A stretch of 64,000 nucleotides of DNA from Dromaius novaehollandiae (taxonomy: Eukaryota; Chordata; Aves; Casuariiformes; Dromaiidae): contig NC_088103.1 in the NCBI RefSeq assembly GCF_036370855.1, positions 8,929,404 through 8,993,403 on the forward strand, written 5' to 3'. The translations under genes and the position numbers were made by a program. Numbering within the stretch: position 1 is the first letter of the stretch; every line of letters starts with the position of its first letter. Positions 21,001 to 32,008 of this stretch are shown piece after piece. The notes beneath the pieces are model-generated. The model was not told the DNA's origin, made no database searches, and saw nothing but the letters and a program-made list of their open reading frames with translations.

Positions 21001-22654
21001 TCCAAAATATTAAGCAATCTACAAACAGCCCATCTTTACTGAAATACACAGAGGAAGAACAGTGCAGTTCAGTGGCTCTGACATGCCCTGCTTGCAACAT
21101 CTACAACAAAGGACCAGACAGAGGGTTTTTTAGCAGTAAATGTCACCCAGCAAGGCCTAAACACGCTGCCTCGGCAGGATCTCCATTCCAATGAACCAAA
21201 CGTGATGCTGACATGGATAAAAGAGGAGTCATCCCAACCTAAATCCAAGGCAAAGTGTGGTATGTGTTCATCTGAACAGCCGATCAGCACTGACTTCTCT
21301 ATCCATTGTTCAGTCTCTTTGAATTTCTCCAGGATCCTCTTCATCTCTACGCAGCAGAAGAAACGGGAAGAGAAAGCTGTGATGAAAATGAATTTATACA
21401 ACCATCCTGTTCTACATGTTTAAGGTGCTCACAGTCTTGGCTCAAGGCAGGGTGCAGGTGTGAGCAAGGGACCAAGCAAGAGGTTCCACGCTAATGGAAA
21501 CCAAAAGTCCGGCTTTTTTCCTAACTATTAGATCTTTTGAGCACCACATCAAGCTAAAGATGCAAATGTTTTAATGCTTGTGGAAAAGCTGTCTGCTGTT
21601 TCTCCTCTACACCAGATAATACCTTTCTCACAAAGAAAATTTCTGGGTTATGTCAGATCACCTCCTCCCTTTTTTCAGTAGACCTTGTTGCTTGTTTTCT
21701 TGCCAGCCTTTTCTCTTCAGAAGGCATGCTCCTAAATGTTTAAAAGTGTTCATCTCAGAACAGATCAGGCATACGTTGATACCCTACGTACATGCAGAGC
21801 ATAAGCTTGTGTCTGCATGCTGAGGCTTTAACTCTAAGTAGTCTTTTGTTGGTAACAAATAGCATGCTGCAAATAATGGGATGTTCCTGCACAGCTTGAT
21901 AGATTTTCAAGCCCCATACAAGGGATTGCTTATTGCAAATGAGTCTGTATCATCTGAGCTGCCCGATTCAGGAAATGTTTCTCGCTGGACGCTTGCTTAC
22001 CTGTTGCACTTAGCTGTGGTACCAAATATTTCCTCCCAACTTTCTGCAGGAAGGGGGAGAGATTGTGAAAGAGGTAGAAAGCTCCTGAGGTCTGGGCTTG
22101 TCTACAAAAGCTGTCATCTTCTTTTAGCTCATTTAAGTATCTGCAGTAAGAAAAGAATTGGGAAAATGAATGCAAGACAATGTTGAGGTTACATGTGCTA
22201 CACTTATTTGGACACATTTATTTTGGGCAAAGCAGTGGGGCAGAACAGACGGTACAGATTCTGTGCATTACGCATGCTTACAGAGTTTTATACAGCTCAG
22301 TCCACTCAATGGTGGGCTGTAGCTTCTAATGAAGGTGCTGTGCAGGCAAGAAATCCTCCCTACTACCACAAAGGCTGCCTTGAGCAGCGACACTTCAGTT
22401 GTGCCTTGTGTTTTAAGAGTTCTTTAAACAGCAAGTGTAGGCATTAATCTACAGAGCTTCAGCGCAGAGCTCATGCAGCATTGCTGTATGACCAGAGAAC
22501 TGTTACGAGACAGGCACACAGTGCCAAAGTCTGGTCTTTTCACTGTAGACAGGAATTAGATGAGAACTTACCTCATTTTCCTAACATAAGTAGAGTGTAA
22601 CCTGCAGAGGAGAGAGGAAGCTCTTCTATACACTGCTTGATAGATCACAGCCAT
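17826..22654 (-). CDS. NUDT13: Nudix hydrolase 13, mitochondrial NAD(P)H diphosphatase-like
   Basis: Eight coding exons on the minus strand (22654-22572, 22140-22001, 21346-21197, 20874-20768, 19851-19726, 19494-19383, 18746-18592, 18020-17826) join in one frame of 355 residues (human 352), ATG at 22654, TAG at 17828-17826. The first 28 residues align without gaps to human NUDT13 and are Arg-rich without acidic residues, as in a mitochondrial presequence. Residues 235-257 form a complete Nudix box, G-x5-E-x7-REVAEEVGL, with all catalytic glutamates, split by the exon 6/7 junction at Gly240. The family hydrolyses the pyrophosphate of NADH/NADPH; this activity is known for mouse Nudt13 and is inferred here. 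The C-terminus ends WVKQQTSRTA. The exon 3 donor is ambiguous (see findings); all else is in phase. Confidence 0.95.
18592..18746 (-). CDS. NUDT13: NUDT13 coding exon 7, Nudix catalytic helix
   Basis: Acceptor TTTCCAG, donor GTGAGC. Encodes GETVEETVRREVAEEVGLEV, the metal-binding REVAEEVG core, followed by QHWPLPSSCLMIACHVLVRA. Confidence 0.96.
19383..19494 (-). CDS. NUDT13: NUDT13 coding exon 6, start of Nudix fold
   Basis: Acceptor TTGCTAG, donor GTGAGG. Encodes MSPVVITMVSDGSRCLLARQ and the first part of the Nudix box (GFCDI). The frame passes directly into the next exon at a split Gly codon. Confidence 0.95.
19726..19851 (-). CDS. NUDT13: NUDT13 coding exon 5
   Basis: Acceptor ATTCACAG, donor GTGAGC; 42 codons. 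Encodes AQGLLRWHDSHQYCSKTGQP then TQKNVAGSKRVC and YYPQ, nearly identical to mammalian NUDT13. This is the segment just before the Nudix fold. Confidence 0.95.
20768..20874 (-). CDS. NUDT13: NUDT13 coding exon 4
   Basis: Acceptor TGTTACAG, donor GTATGG. Encodes TLEKSVIESELKGSFTDLRK then ALFVVDEKDSPLLAS, equivalent to human ELKGSFIELRKALFQLNARD. Confidence 0.92.
21197..21346 (-). CDS. NUDT13: NUDT13 coding exon 3
   Basis: Acceptor CTGCGTAG. Encodes MKRILEKFKETEQWIEKSVL, then IGCSDEH and HFALDLGWDDSSF. The left border is placed at 21197 (donor GTTCAT) to keep the conserved DSSF residues; a donor 42 nt earlier (GTTGGG, border 21239) keeps the same phase and cannot be excluded. Confidence 0.85.
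22001..22140 (-). CDS. NUDT13: NUDT13 coding exon 2
   Basis: Acceptor ACTGCAG, donor GTAAGC. Encodes YLNELKEDDSFC, then TSGAFYLFHNLSPFLQK and KYLVPQLSAT, closely matching human YLFELKEDDDACKKAQQTGAF. Confidence 0.95.
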
Positions 22655-22683
22655 AATCAACACCTAAGGGTATCTGCCTCTGC
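22572..22683 (-). CDS. NUDT13: NUDT13 first coding exon with start codon
   Basis: The coding part is 22654-22572 (ATG at 22654-22652); 22683-22655 is 5' UTR after a likely TTTTTAG acceptor. Donor GTAAGT (plus-strand 22571-22566). Encodes MAVIYQAVYRRASSLLCRLH then STYVRKMR; length and the STYV-K motif match human exactly. Basic and Ser/Leu-rich, consistent with mitochondrial import. Confidence 0.9.
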
Positions 22684-24400
22684 CTAAAAAGAGAAGCACA
22701 GAATGTAATGCAGTGGCTCTGCAAAGGTGAGTCTCATTTAAGAGGTGCCATATCCCAGTGCTACCAGAAATCTCCCTCTCCCAAGGAATCTCCAGAACGC
22801 TGGCATTTGCTTTCTAAAATGAGCACTTTAGTCATAGTGTAGCCGCACACCAAACCGAGTTTCAGGCAATTTGTAAAGACAGCTACGAGATACCTCAGTT
22901 TGTTTCCTTCTCTGAGTGTGCACAGAAGGTCTTACAGAAATTGCTTTGAGACTAGGTTAAATAGTACTGCCCTAAACTCCTGTATCACTGAGATAGAGAG
23001 CAGCAAAGGTAGTTGCTCTCTTGTTTGTTTCCTTCGCTGTTGTAATGGCCTCAGTCCAACTGAAGGTCCTATTGCAGCAAACAGTAGATCTGTGGGAAAG
23101 GCAGTGATGCCAGAAAAGAATGAAAGACAAAATATCAGCTGCAGAAGAGAACTCCCCGAGTTAGATGAAAGATAGCAGTTACAGCTGAATTGGATCATCT
23201 CCAGCTATGGCTGTGTTTTGTGCCAAAGGAGCCTACCACATTTTCAGCTCAGGCAGTCACAGATTGCCTTTTGAACTCCGCTTCGGGATGCCAGAAATTA
23301 ACCAGAAACGCTACTATCTCTGGTATTTTTCTGAAACAAAAATGAACTATGATTTCATAATCCTTAACAATTAGTTTGAATATGCCACTTTTTGACCATA
23401 GATCTTGAAGTCTTTTAGGAAGGAAGTTACGTTTGCTTTGTTTTACAGAGACACGTCTGCAGGGCTGAAGAGCCTGCGAGCCTTTCCTTGCAGTAAAGGT
23501 CAGTGATGGCTCCCAAGCCTGGGTGGTGCCTGAGCAGAGGCTCCTGTCATTAAGGACAGCCAGTTTCTGTAGCCAGCAGCACGGAGGGGAGAGGTGTTGC
23601 TGAGGTTTTGCTTTGTGGCTTCTGACGTCTCTGCCCCAGAGGCCTCTTTCCCACTGGGTCAGCTGAGGGTGGCCTTCCCCAGGAGCCTGGAGCAAGGCAG
23701 ATCCCTAGGGAGAGCTGTGAGCCAAGACTCCGGGGAGAGCAGCGTCCCTGCTCGCTCTTCAGCGGCAGGAACGGGAACTTGGCACGCTGCCTGCCAGATC
23801 CAGCAGACGCAGGCGAGGACCGCAACTGTCACAGAGACCGTGTCTGAAACAATTTTGTGGGGTGGTGATTACGTGGCTGTGATCTCTCCACCCCCACTTC
23901 TCATATAGTCCAGCCTGTGAAAATCTCCAGCGCAGCAGCCAGCCCTGAATCGAGGAGGAGTCTGCAAACGGCTCTGCACTTTGCTCCAGAACGGGCAGCC
24001 GTGAAGGCATGCAGGATGTGACCGGGGTAGGGAGAAAAGGAATAAATTGTACCTGGAATAGTGAAATACAACATATGTCTAACCCCTTCCTTCCTAGGAA
24101 CCACAATGCCAGATTTTGCTAAGGACTATTGAGAACCTGGAGACAGAGACATTGCAAACTTGGTCTCAGGCCAACCCAAACTCTCCTGCCTTCCCTGCAA
24201 ATCCTATCTGTGTCCTACAGCCCTCAGAAGGTGGATCCAAGCCTGTGACTTCCCACACGTTTCTCCCACTTACTGTGCTCTATGCAGAAGGAGCGCTATC
24301 TCCAGAAGCATTAAAAAAGTTATAAAAGTCCCTCGTCGACCTTATCTGGAAGCACAGCTACTGCAGGAAACAGAGGAGCGGCTGCCCATGAGCTGCCCCA
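22684..24400 (-). other. Probable first intron of NUDT13
   Basis: Stretch between the ATG exon and the inferred promoter patch. Contains no coding exon that continues the NUDT13 frame. Overlapping open frames on both strands near 23.25-24.1 kb reflect higher GC content and resemble no known protein. Confidence 0.45.
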
Positions 24401-24443
24401 GGGTTTTCAGCAGCCTTCCCGGCGCTTCGCCCCGTGGGAGCTC

Positions 24444-24456
24444 TGGGAAATGTAGT
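24444..24456 (-). promoter_or_regulatory. ACTACA-TTTCCC promoter motif (ZNF143/SBS type), probable NUDT13 promoter
   Basis: The minus strand reads ACTACATTTCCCA, a close match to the ZNF143/Staf-associated element common within 100 bp of housekeeping-gene start sites. It sits in a GC-richer patch 1.8 kb upstream of the NUDT13 ATG exon on the correct strand. No confident untranslated exon 1 donor could be picked out. Confidence 0.5.
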
Positions 24457-24719
24457 TCTGCAGAGGCTGCTCGGAAACACTGGCCGAAGTTAGATGGCTG
24501 ACGCTATCTGCTTACTCCTGGCTTAACTCAGGGTTTGCTTAACTCCCTGGGTTAGTGAGGCTGCCTGATAGTAGAGTCTTTACTTTCCACAGCTGCCTCA
24601 TGCTGTAAGAAAGCCACGTGCTGTATTTTGCCAAACAGAAGTTATTATGAGAACACTGCTACTGCAGTGATTCGATCTGTCGTTGTAGAGCCCAGGAGTT
24701 TGTTCTGGTTTGTTCCTTT

Positions 24720-24751
24720 CTTTTTTTTTCTTTTCTTTTTTTTTTTTTTTT
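24720..24751 (-). repeat. Poly(T)/poly(A) tract
   Basis: T-rich run with two C interruptions, about 32 nt; on the minus strand an A-tract. Could be the tail of an old retroposed copy, but no recognisable source sequence adjoins it. Confidence 0.6.
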
Positions 24752-24759
24752 GCAAGAGT

Positions 24760-27700
24760 CTCCGTTTTTTTGTATCTGAAACACACGAGCATTGTTTAAA
24801 GTTCAGGATCATACTCCTCTGTGCGTCTTCAAGTAGGAAAACATGCCAAGAGCTGTGTATATCTGATGAAGCTGTTTAGTGTTCAAGCGCCCAAACCCAC
24901 GGTTGAATTTGCAGGTGAATAGCCCTGATGGGAAAGAGCACTTTGCCAAGAGAGATGTCAGAATAATGACAAATATTTTTCATGCCTTTATATCTGAAGA
25001 AGTACTGAAAATATTATGCTGGGCTGGAACCTGTGTGCCTCTATTTAGCACAAAGAGGATCTTACAAACATCTAAGTGTTTTCAGGACTACATTTTGCTT
25101 TTTGGTCATGAATTAAGACATTCTAACAGAGAACTGCTGCCACGTCATTTGAGAGCATAGCTTTCAAAAATAATAAACTGGATGTGCAGGGAAATAGCAC
25201 TTGTTACCAGTGTTACTTACAAGCTTAAGTTTAATTATGCTTGACTGCTATTTATGTGCTTCCTGAAACAGAATAAGCCCTATCATATTAATCCACTAGG
25301 CTAATTGGATTAATGGACAAAACACATCTTCTCTTAATAAGATAAAAGATTGAAGTATAATCCCTAAGGGAAGTATCCACCCTGTTGTTAAAACAAACTA
25401 ACAGAGCTATTGACCCTAGCTGCCCTCGGAAATGGATCTTGCAACAAGAGCTGGTTTTAGAGGGAAGCGACCAGGGAAGATACGCAAAGTATCTCTAAGA
25501 TATCCAAGTATCTTAGACCTTAACTCTTGGGACACCATCTCACTTTTCTTCAGCCCAAAGCGTTAGGTCATTTTATAGGCACACCTCTATCCATGAGAAG
25601 GATGAAAGGCCAGAGCAAAAAGCTGCAGCCAAAAGCCTCCTCTGAAGGCAGTGCAGTGCCACAGCCTTTTGCTGCTAGACACAGCTGATGGACATCACAG
25701 ATTAGGCTCATTATGTATGCCTGGCCTCTGTGCTGTGTGGAGATCTGCAGAGTAAGTGAGATTGGAGTCACTTTTGTGACTGACCTGATAGGTGGGAAGC
25801 CATGATGTGTGTGAGAGAGTCCATGTGTCTTTTCTGAGGGTCCACGCACCTGTTTGTGATAGTGCATTGCCCAATTAAATATTTCTGCAGCACATAAGCA
25901 GGGGAGGTCATTTTGAAAATGATAGCAGCTTTTTCAATGTTTATTAATGTAATAATATAAGTAGTGCAAGTATCAGTTGTCACCTTGGCATGAAGTTCTT
26001 TGTAAGCTTTCTCAGGCTGGGCTCTGAGCTGTGTGAATTGCACCCATAAACTGTGTGTGTTGTATTTGTTCCCTGCAGATATTATATACTCCCTGCTAGA
26101 AGCAATCCTGTGAGTTAGGCAAAGGCCTTGGCCATACAGCTGCATCTCTGATAGCTTCCTGTAGCTTACTAATTTGAACTCTGTCAGGCCACCAGAGGAA
26201 GTGAATCCTGAAGACTCTCCTGATGCAGGAAAAGCAAACAGAAGGAGCAGGCAAGGAAGCTGCAAGCAGTGGGAACAGACATGTGGTCTCTTCTACAGAG
26301 AACACTGCAAAACAGGCAAGTCTTCACTCCTGCTGTCCTTGCTTCAGTTTTTCATGCCCTTTTCTATTGAAATTACCTTAATATGGGGGAACTAGAAATG
26401 AGGATGTAGAAGAGAAGCCTAAACAGTACAGTGTGTGTTGGTAAGAGAGAGCATGTGCTGATTTGGTTGTGGTTTTGGCCTGGTAAGTGGTTTGGACTTG
26501 GCAAGCAAAGAGGTAGAAATTACTTAAGGTATAGGTATATGTGTTCTCTTGCTCGAGAATGATGTTATTAATGAGAGAAGTATTTGGAAGCTACATTGAT
26601 TGGTGTAAATGATTTATAACTGATTGCCTCAGATAATTAGTGTTTGGCTAGTTCTGTCTTGTAAATGTTAGTTGATTTTTTTTTTTAATTGGGTTTATTA
26701 AATATTATTAATATTAGCAGTTGGTAAAAGACTTTCAAGCCAAAGAAGTGGTTGAAAAATGTGACTCTAAGCTAATAATGATGATACTGTTTTTTTTTCT
26801 CTTGCTGTTCTGTTTTGTGCCTTTCCAGCTGCCCCCAATAAGCAGAAACATGTACAGAATTGCTAACAGCTGACCTTTGCAAAAACTGTTAATTACTTAC
26901 TTTAAATACATATGGCTAGCAGTCTCACACTGAAAACTTATGGTCAAGCCACAAGAAACTTCTTGGTAGGAAAAAAATTCTTTTTTTAGTGAGAGGCCAA
27001 GGAAAGACAAACCGCTTTAAAGAGAAGGCTAATGAGTAGTCTTTCCCTCTAGTATTAAACTTTAGATGCACATTAACCAAATCTGGCTTTGCTCTAAAGT
27101 TAGACTGTAGCCTATATTATGTATGCAAGGGGCTTTCACAGTTTCCACGCTCAGGGTGGGGACCTTGAAAGAGAGAAACTGTCTAGTTTGAGATTGCTGA
27201 ATATAATCTATGCTTCCAACACTTGCACAGGTGTAGAGAAGATGTTTTTGCATCTGAGTCCAAATCTAAGGTAAATGACACTTTAGAAGGATTTGTTCAT
27301 TTCAGCTCCTTGGGATAGCGTATGTATTCTTGTCTTTTGTCCTTCCCTGCCTTTGTTGGTTAGAGAAGATGTGGTTTGCTGTGCTGCACAAAACAATTGA
27401 TAATAAGGTCCAGCTTCTTGATTGCAGGTAATGACTTTGCTTTTTCAGTGGTTTAGTCTGCAGGTACTGAAATGTAAATGCTGTGTGAAACTAGATGAGG
27501 TTTCATCTATTTCCAAACGATTAACCTAAGTTGTTAGTATACTTAAAAACAGCTAAGCAGTATCGTGAGATAACTGTGTGAGATATAAAGATGACTCATC
27601 TATTGATGCCTGTTTGCAGGTCATGGCCTGTTGTCTCCAAAAGGATGTTGAAGGACCGGAAAAGGTTCAGCGACAGCAACAGGGATGATTGAAGATGTGC

Positions 27701-29380
27701 AATGTTGCTTCTACAATGAACTAAGTAGGCGCTGATGCTTCAGCCTGGGTAAGGGATAGGAATCACTACTCATGGTCTTTTCTGGTACAGGAATCTGTGG
27801 TATCAAATGCAGTTAGTAGAGGCCAAGTTCCCGGTCAACGAACGGAGGTGCTTGTTTGTGCCTTGCGCAGAGGATGGCACAACTCCTACATAAAAGATGT
27901 TGCGTATACAAACAGTTTTAGCTCAAGGGGAGGAGGAGAAATGCTTAAAAGGGAACTCTGTTGAGGGTTACTGAATAGATGGACGACATCAGGTTGAGGA
28001 AACCCCTAAGCTAAAAGTGCTGGAGGATGTGATACTGTTCTGGGCAGCTTTCTACCAAATGGGCTAGATGAAACATTGGTGCGAGTTGTCACAGTGCCTT
28101 ATTCTTGTTCTGGGTTGACCTTTCTTCCAGTGTGCTTTCAGTTTAGGCCCTATGGAGTACTTCCACGGGATTGCTCAGAAAAGAAAGTATGTTGTTAGGC
28201 TTGTACTTGCTACAAAGGAGTCAGTGTTTCTACTGGAAAACATATAGAAGTCTGTAAATCCCAAATAAAGTCTGAAAGTCACTTGCTACTTGTTCTTCTG
28301 TTGTTCTCTCCCAAAAAGCATTCCTGTTGTGCTTGTTCTTAGAGATAAAGTGCTTCTTAACAAAGTGCTAAAGTAACAAATTGTTCCCTTCAGGCCTGCT
28401 TGAAGCTGCCTACCCCGTCAGCGTTCAACAGCAGGTGATAACGTGCAAGAGCAGCGCAGAGACTTGCAAGCCAAGTTTTACCGTGACTGGAGCACCAGTG
28501 ACTATGCTGGAGTCATGGAAGCTGGGACAAAATGAGTAAGTACTCTTTATCTTAGTGGCAGAAAACACTGATAAGGGGCAGAAATAAGCTTGCAGAGCAA
28601 GGCGATTCTGTGACCATTGGGAAAAGCCCTAGATTTGGGTGCTTGGTATATGCCAAACGCCTGGACTCCTTTTGATGCAAAATTCTTAGCCTTTGGCCCC
28701 ATGCTGACAAATACAAGCAAGCCTGCCACTAAACATGCTGATAAACTGGCTTTTGTCGAAGTTCTCCACTATCTGTCTTTCTAAAAGTGTAAAAGCAAGC
28801 TTGATGAAGAAATACACGGAAAGCAGTGAATCTCCCTAGGAAGGATCTGAATGCCTACAGTGTGTGAGGTTTCCCCAAATCTCTAGAAGCTGCCGTTAAA
28901 TCTCAGACTAGATATTATGGACTCTTTGGATAATAGGGCTTTAACTAGATGCCTCAGCTAGAGGCTTGTATATCATTCCAGTGTTTCCTGCCAGTTGTAG
29001 GAGTTGTATTTCTGTTGGAAGACGACCAAGATGGGAGGAAAGGAAGGCTTATTTTTGATGGATAGTTCCACTGAAAACTGGCCTTCTTCCTACTCAGGCG
29101 CAGCAGCGCTCACAATACCAGTGATGTAGTCAGCTGCGTGGATGCAGATGTGTCCACATCTGGACAAGAAATGACTAAACTCACTTAAACAATATGGTTG
29201 TTTGCTTCTATGTCCTATCTCATACTTTTCCGCAAAATGGGGCATAACACTAGCTATTTCTAGTGTTGGCAAATCACCGCTGGTTTTAGCGTTAACTGTG
29301 CATGTTTAATGTGTGGAGCCATTTAATTTTTGACTTTGCTGCATCTGGCCCGTGACCTTCCCCGCTCTGCTGAACAACTG
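24760..29380. other. NUDT13-P4HA1 intergenic region
   Basis: Spacer between divergent genes. Apart from a possible CR1 fragment at 27.6-28.1 kb and an AATAAA with G/T-rich downstream sequence at 28264-28269, nothing gene-like is supported. Open frames here (such as 25768-26265 minus) lack recognisable domains. Confidence 0.5.
27625..28110 (+). repeat. Possible degraded CR1 LINE fragment
   Basis: The stretch around 27655-27695 (AAAAGGTTCAGCGACAGCAA, then ATGATTGAA) resembles the CR1 3' region phrase about a GAAGGTTCAG...GGCAACAAAGATGAT segment. The similarity was recognised by eye, is partial and fades to the right. Confidence 0.35.
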
Positions 29381-29626
29381 CTAAATGCCTGCATTATGCA
29401 GGAGGAGGGTCGGGGCTGTCGGGGCTGCCTGGGCTGGGCAGGAGGTCGTTCTTTCTTCAAAGCCGGCGCCTGAAAGAAAGGAAAAAACGCCTATAAAAGT
29501 CCCTGCCTCTGCAGCAGCCTCTTCCCTGCGATTAAAGAGAAAAAAAGGCAAAACGGCGTGTGGGTCTCTTTTCTCGGGGGCGGGCGGCACCGAGCCCCGG
29601 CGCCCCGGCGGGGCCCACCCGGCGCC

Positions 29627-29632
29627 CACGTG
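29627..29632. promoter_or_regulatory. CACGTG E-box / candidate hypoxia-response element
   Basis: Palindromic CACGTG about 175 nt upstream of the predicted start; contains the HIF core ACGTG on both strands. P4HA1 is a well-established HIF-1 target in mammals; binding here is inferred. Confidence 0.5.
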
Positions 29633-29685
29633 GAGCGGCGGCGGCCGCGCCTGCGCAGTGCGGCGCGCGCCGCTGTGACCGAGCT

Positions 29686-29690
29686 CACGT
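29686..29690 (-). promoter_or_regulatory. Candidate hypoxia-response element core (ACGTG, minus strand)
   Basis: CACGT on the plus strand, followed by AG, about 115 nt upstream of the predicted start; reads CTACGTGA on the minus strand, an RCGTG HIF core. Spacing to the E-box at 29627 is about 60 nt. Confidence 0.5.
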
Positions 29691-29770
29691 AGCGCGGCGG
29701 CCGGCGGCCGCCCCCCTCCGCCCCCCCCCTCCCCGCCTCGCGCGGGCCGGGGGGGCGTGGCCTGCGCGCC

Positions 29771-29777
29771 TATAAAG
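29771..29777 (+). promoter_or_regulatory. TATA box of P4HA1
   Basis: TATAAAG within the CpG island, 110 nt before the exon 1 donor. It predicts a transcription start near 29800-29810. Confidence 0.75.
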
Positions 29778-29804
29778 GCGGCGGCGGGGCCCGGCGCGCG
29801 CCGT

Positions 29805-29887
29805 CGGTTACGCCACTCGGCGGCTCGCGGCGTGCCGTTAGCGGCGCGGCCCCTGCGCTCCCGTCCCGACCGCCGCCCTGCCCTCAG
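29805..29887 (+). other. P4HA1: P4HA1 non-coding exon 1 (5' UTR)
   Basis: Inferred from the TATA box (left end approximate) and a clear donor CCCTCAG/GTGAGG at 29887/29888. Contains no ATG that starts the P4HA1 frame. Confidence 0.7.
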
Positions 29888-32002
29888 GTGAGGCCCTCGC
29901 CCCCTTCCTCCGCTTGCCCCGCCGCGGCGGGGCCCCCCCCTCGCCTTCCCCGCGGGCCGGTGGCGGCGGGGCCGCCCGCGCGCCGCGAGGGGGTGGGGGC
30001 GATACGTGGCAGGCGCGGCCGGTGTCCCGGCGGCGGCCGTTACGCAACGGGAGCCGGCGCCCTCCGGAGCCGGGCGCCGCCCGCTCCACGGGGAGGGCCG
30101 CGGCGGCCCCGCCGCTCCCCTGGGGCCGGCGGGCCGGACCGTGCCGGCCGCTGCCTGGCGGGCGGCCCCGCTGGCCCGGCCCGGCCCGGCCCGCAGAGCA
30201 GCACCGCCGGGGCTTCCCGGGCGGGCGGCGGCCCAACGGGGGCGGCTGGGACTGATCCTAGCCGCGTGCAGCTGCCCACCGGCTGCGTTGTGAGTTTAGG
30301 AGGGCCGAGGCAGCGAAGCAATTAATGTCGCGCCTGGATAAACGCCTGGGCTGCTTTGCACGAGCGCTGGAGACTGACTGCACCGGTTGTGTCCGCGCTG
30401 CACGCCGGGTGTGCAGCTGCGGGTGCTTTGTGTGGTACTTGCGTTAGGAGGAATAAGGCTTGCCTCGAGCTGTCTCTACTACTTTGGGTTGGAGAAAGCT
30501 AATTGCATTATGCAAAACCAGTTTTACATCCGAGTAACCTGCAGGAAGATACGCCCTTGTGCAGGTATCTCGATAAATTTGACTAGAGGGGAGATTTCAG
30601 CAGGGAGTCTTGAGGATGCCCTTGAATGAAGAGACAATAAGAATGTCAGTTATGATTAGAGGACATTTTTTTCCAGCTTACCTGGAAAGCTTGCATGCTT
30701 CTAGAGGAAGGATAGTTCAGACTTGTGGAAAGAAGGTCTTATTGACGTGTAAAGGATTACCCAGCATTCAGTTTGATGTGCTTTTTTTTTTTTCTGCTGA
30801 ATTCAACAAGAGGAGTTGCAGAGGCTCATGAGTGCTTAAGTGTTCACCTACTTCGGTTAGGTAAAGTTTTAGTAGCAGAAAGACGCTATCAGTTATAACA
30901 AGCAGATGTACGTTAAATACAGTTTCTTACAAAACCATTCAGCTAAGCATGCAAACAGTACTCTGATGAGGGTGGAAAGTAAAGGTAATGACTTCCCAAT
31001 TCGTCCAGGAAGCAGAGGCCTGCTTTTTGGGATAAGAGATGTTATCCACCTTGCTGTTCTGCACCCAGTACTACTTTCAGATCATTGTTGGATGAATTTA
31101 AATGTCTAAACCATACTATAAATCCTTTTATTGGACCTAGACTACTTTGCAGTGCTTCTTTATTATGTGCTGAAAAAACTGGTACTGATTTTTCCCCTTC
31201 CCCCTCCTTGCCCCCCTCCCCAGAGTTAAAGGAAGTGGAATATGCTCAAGTCTGGCTATGTTAAGAGTGTTAATTCTGCCATACAAGCTGTGGTTGTGGT
31301 GTAGGTGGGCACATCTGCTCTAGGTGTAATTCATTGAGCTCCTGAAGAGAAGCGCTGTTTGAAGAACTACATCTAGTGGCAGTACTGTCCTGAGCAGTTC
31401 CCGATCTGTGCTCTTCACACGTGCTAGTTGCATCTGCTTGTGGTGTTGCACAGCAAACCATATTGGAAGTGTGAGGGGGAGGAATCGCTACCTCATCTCC
31501 CAGTAAGAAATAGCTATTTGATGTGGATTCGTTCCCTTTGCTAATTCAGTGCGGAGTCCCACAAATGATGGGCCTTTTGCTGGCACAACTAAGGTGGTAG
31601 TATGGGGACAGGAGCTGCCGCAGAAACTTGTCTTGAACTACAGACTGAATATATACATTGAGACCTATGTATGGAGTCAAAGGAGAGATAAGATCTCTGA
31701 CCTATAAACATTGTTGCATAATGAATGGTTTTAAATTCAAGCTTTCAAAACTATTTTGAGGCATGCACATGGATTAGAATATACCCGGTGTGCACTTTGA
31801 TAAATACAAGTGACAAATAACGACTAACCTCCTGGAAGGAATGAAGAGGTTTATGGGATGAGAACTCTACCTATGTGTTGAGATCGATATAGATAAAGAA
31901 ACACCTTTTTGTTTGTTTTTGAAAGTGCTGCAACACAGTATACTTGTTGAAAAAGCTTACTTTATAAATAGAGTCTATTTAACTGAAGAAGGACTGTAAA
32001 TA

Positions 32003-32008
32003 AATAAA
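32003..32008 (+). terminator. Possible intronic poly(A) signal in P4HA1 intron 1
   Basis: Overlapping AATAAA hexamers (31999-32004 and 32003-32008), followed by a GT/CT-rich element (32025-32045) at typical spacing. Whether it is used is unknown. Confidence 0.35.

Larger units (their letters stand above)
29400..30290. promoter_or_regulatory. CpG island over the P4HA1 promoter and exon 1
   Basis: Abrupt change from A/T-rich flanks to very GC-rich, CpG-dense DNA, with GC boxes (GGGGCGGGCGG near 29577-29587) and a GGCCC tandem run near 30173-30192. It spans the TATA box, exon 1 and the start of intron 1. Long open frames within it on both strands arise from the lack of A/T-rich stop codons. Confidence 0.9.

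Noticed and set aside
23249-24106. Overlapping open frames of 90-148 codons on both strands
   Set aside because: Low-complexity translation, no recognisable family and no splice-compatible link to NUDT13.
29838-30325. Several overlapping 90-145-codon frames on both strands
   Set aside because: Gly/Pro/Arg/Ala-rich products of the CpG island; A/T-rich stop codons are simply rare there.
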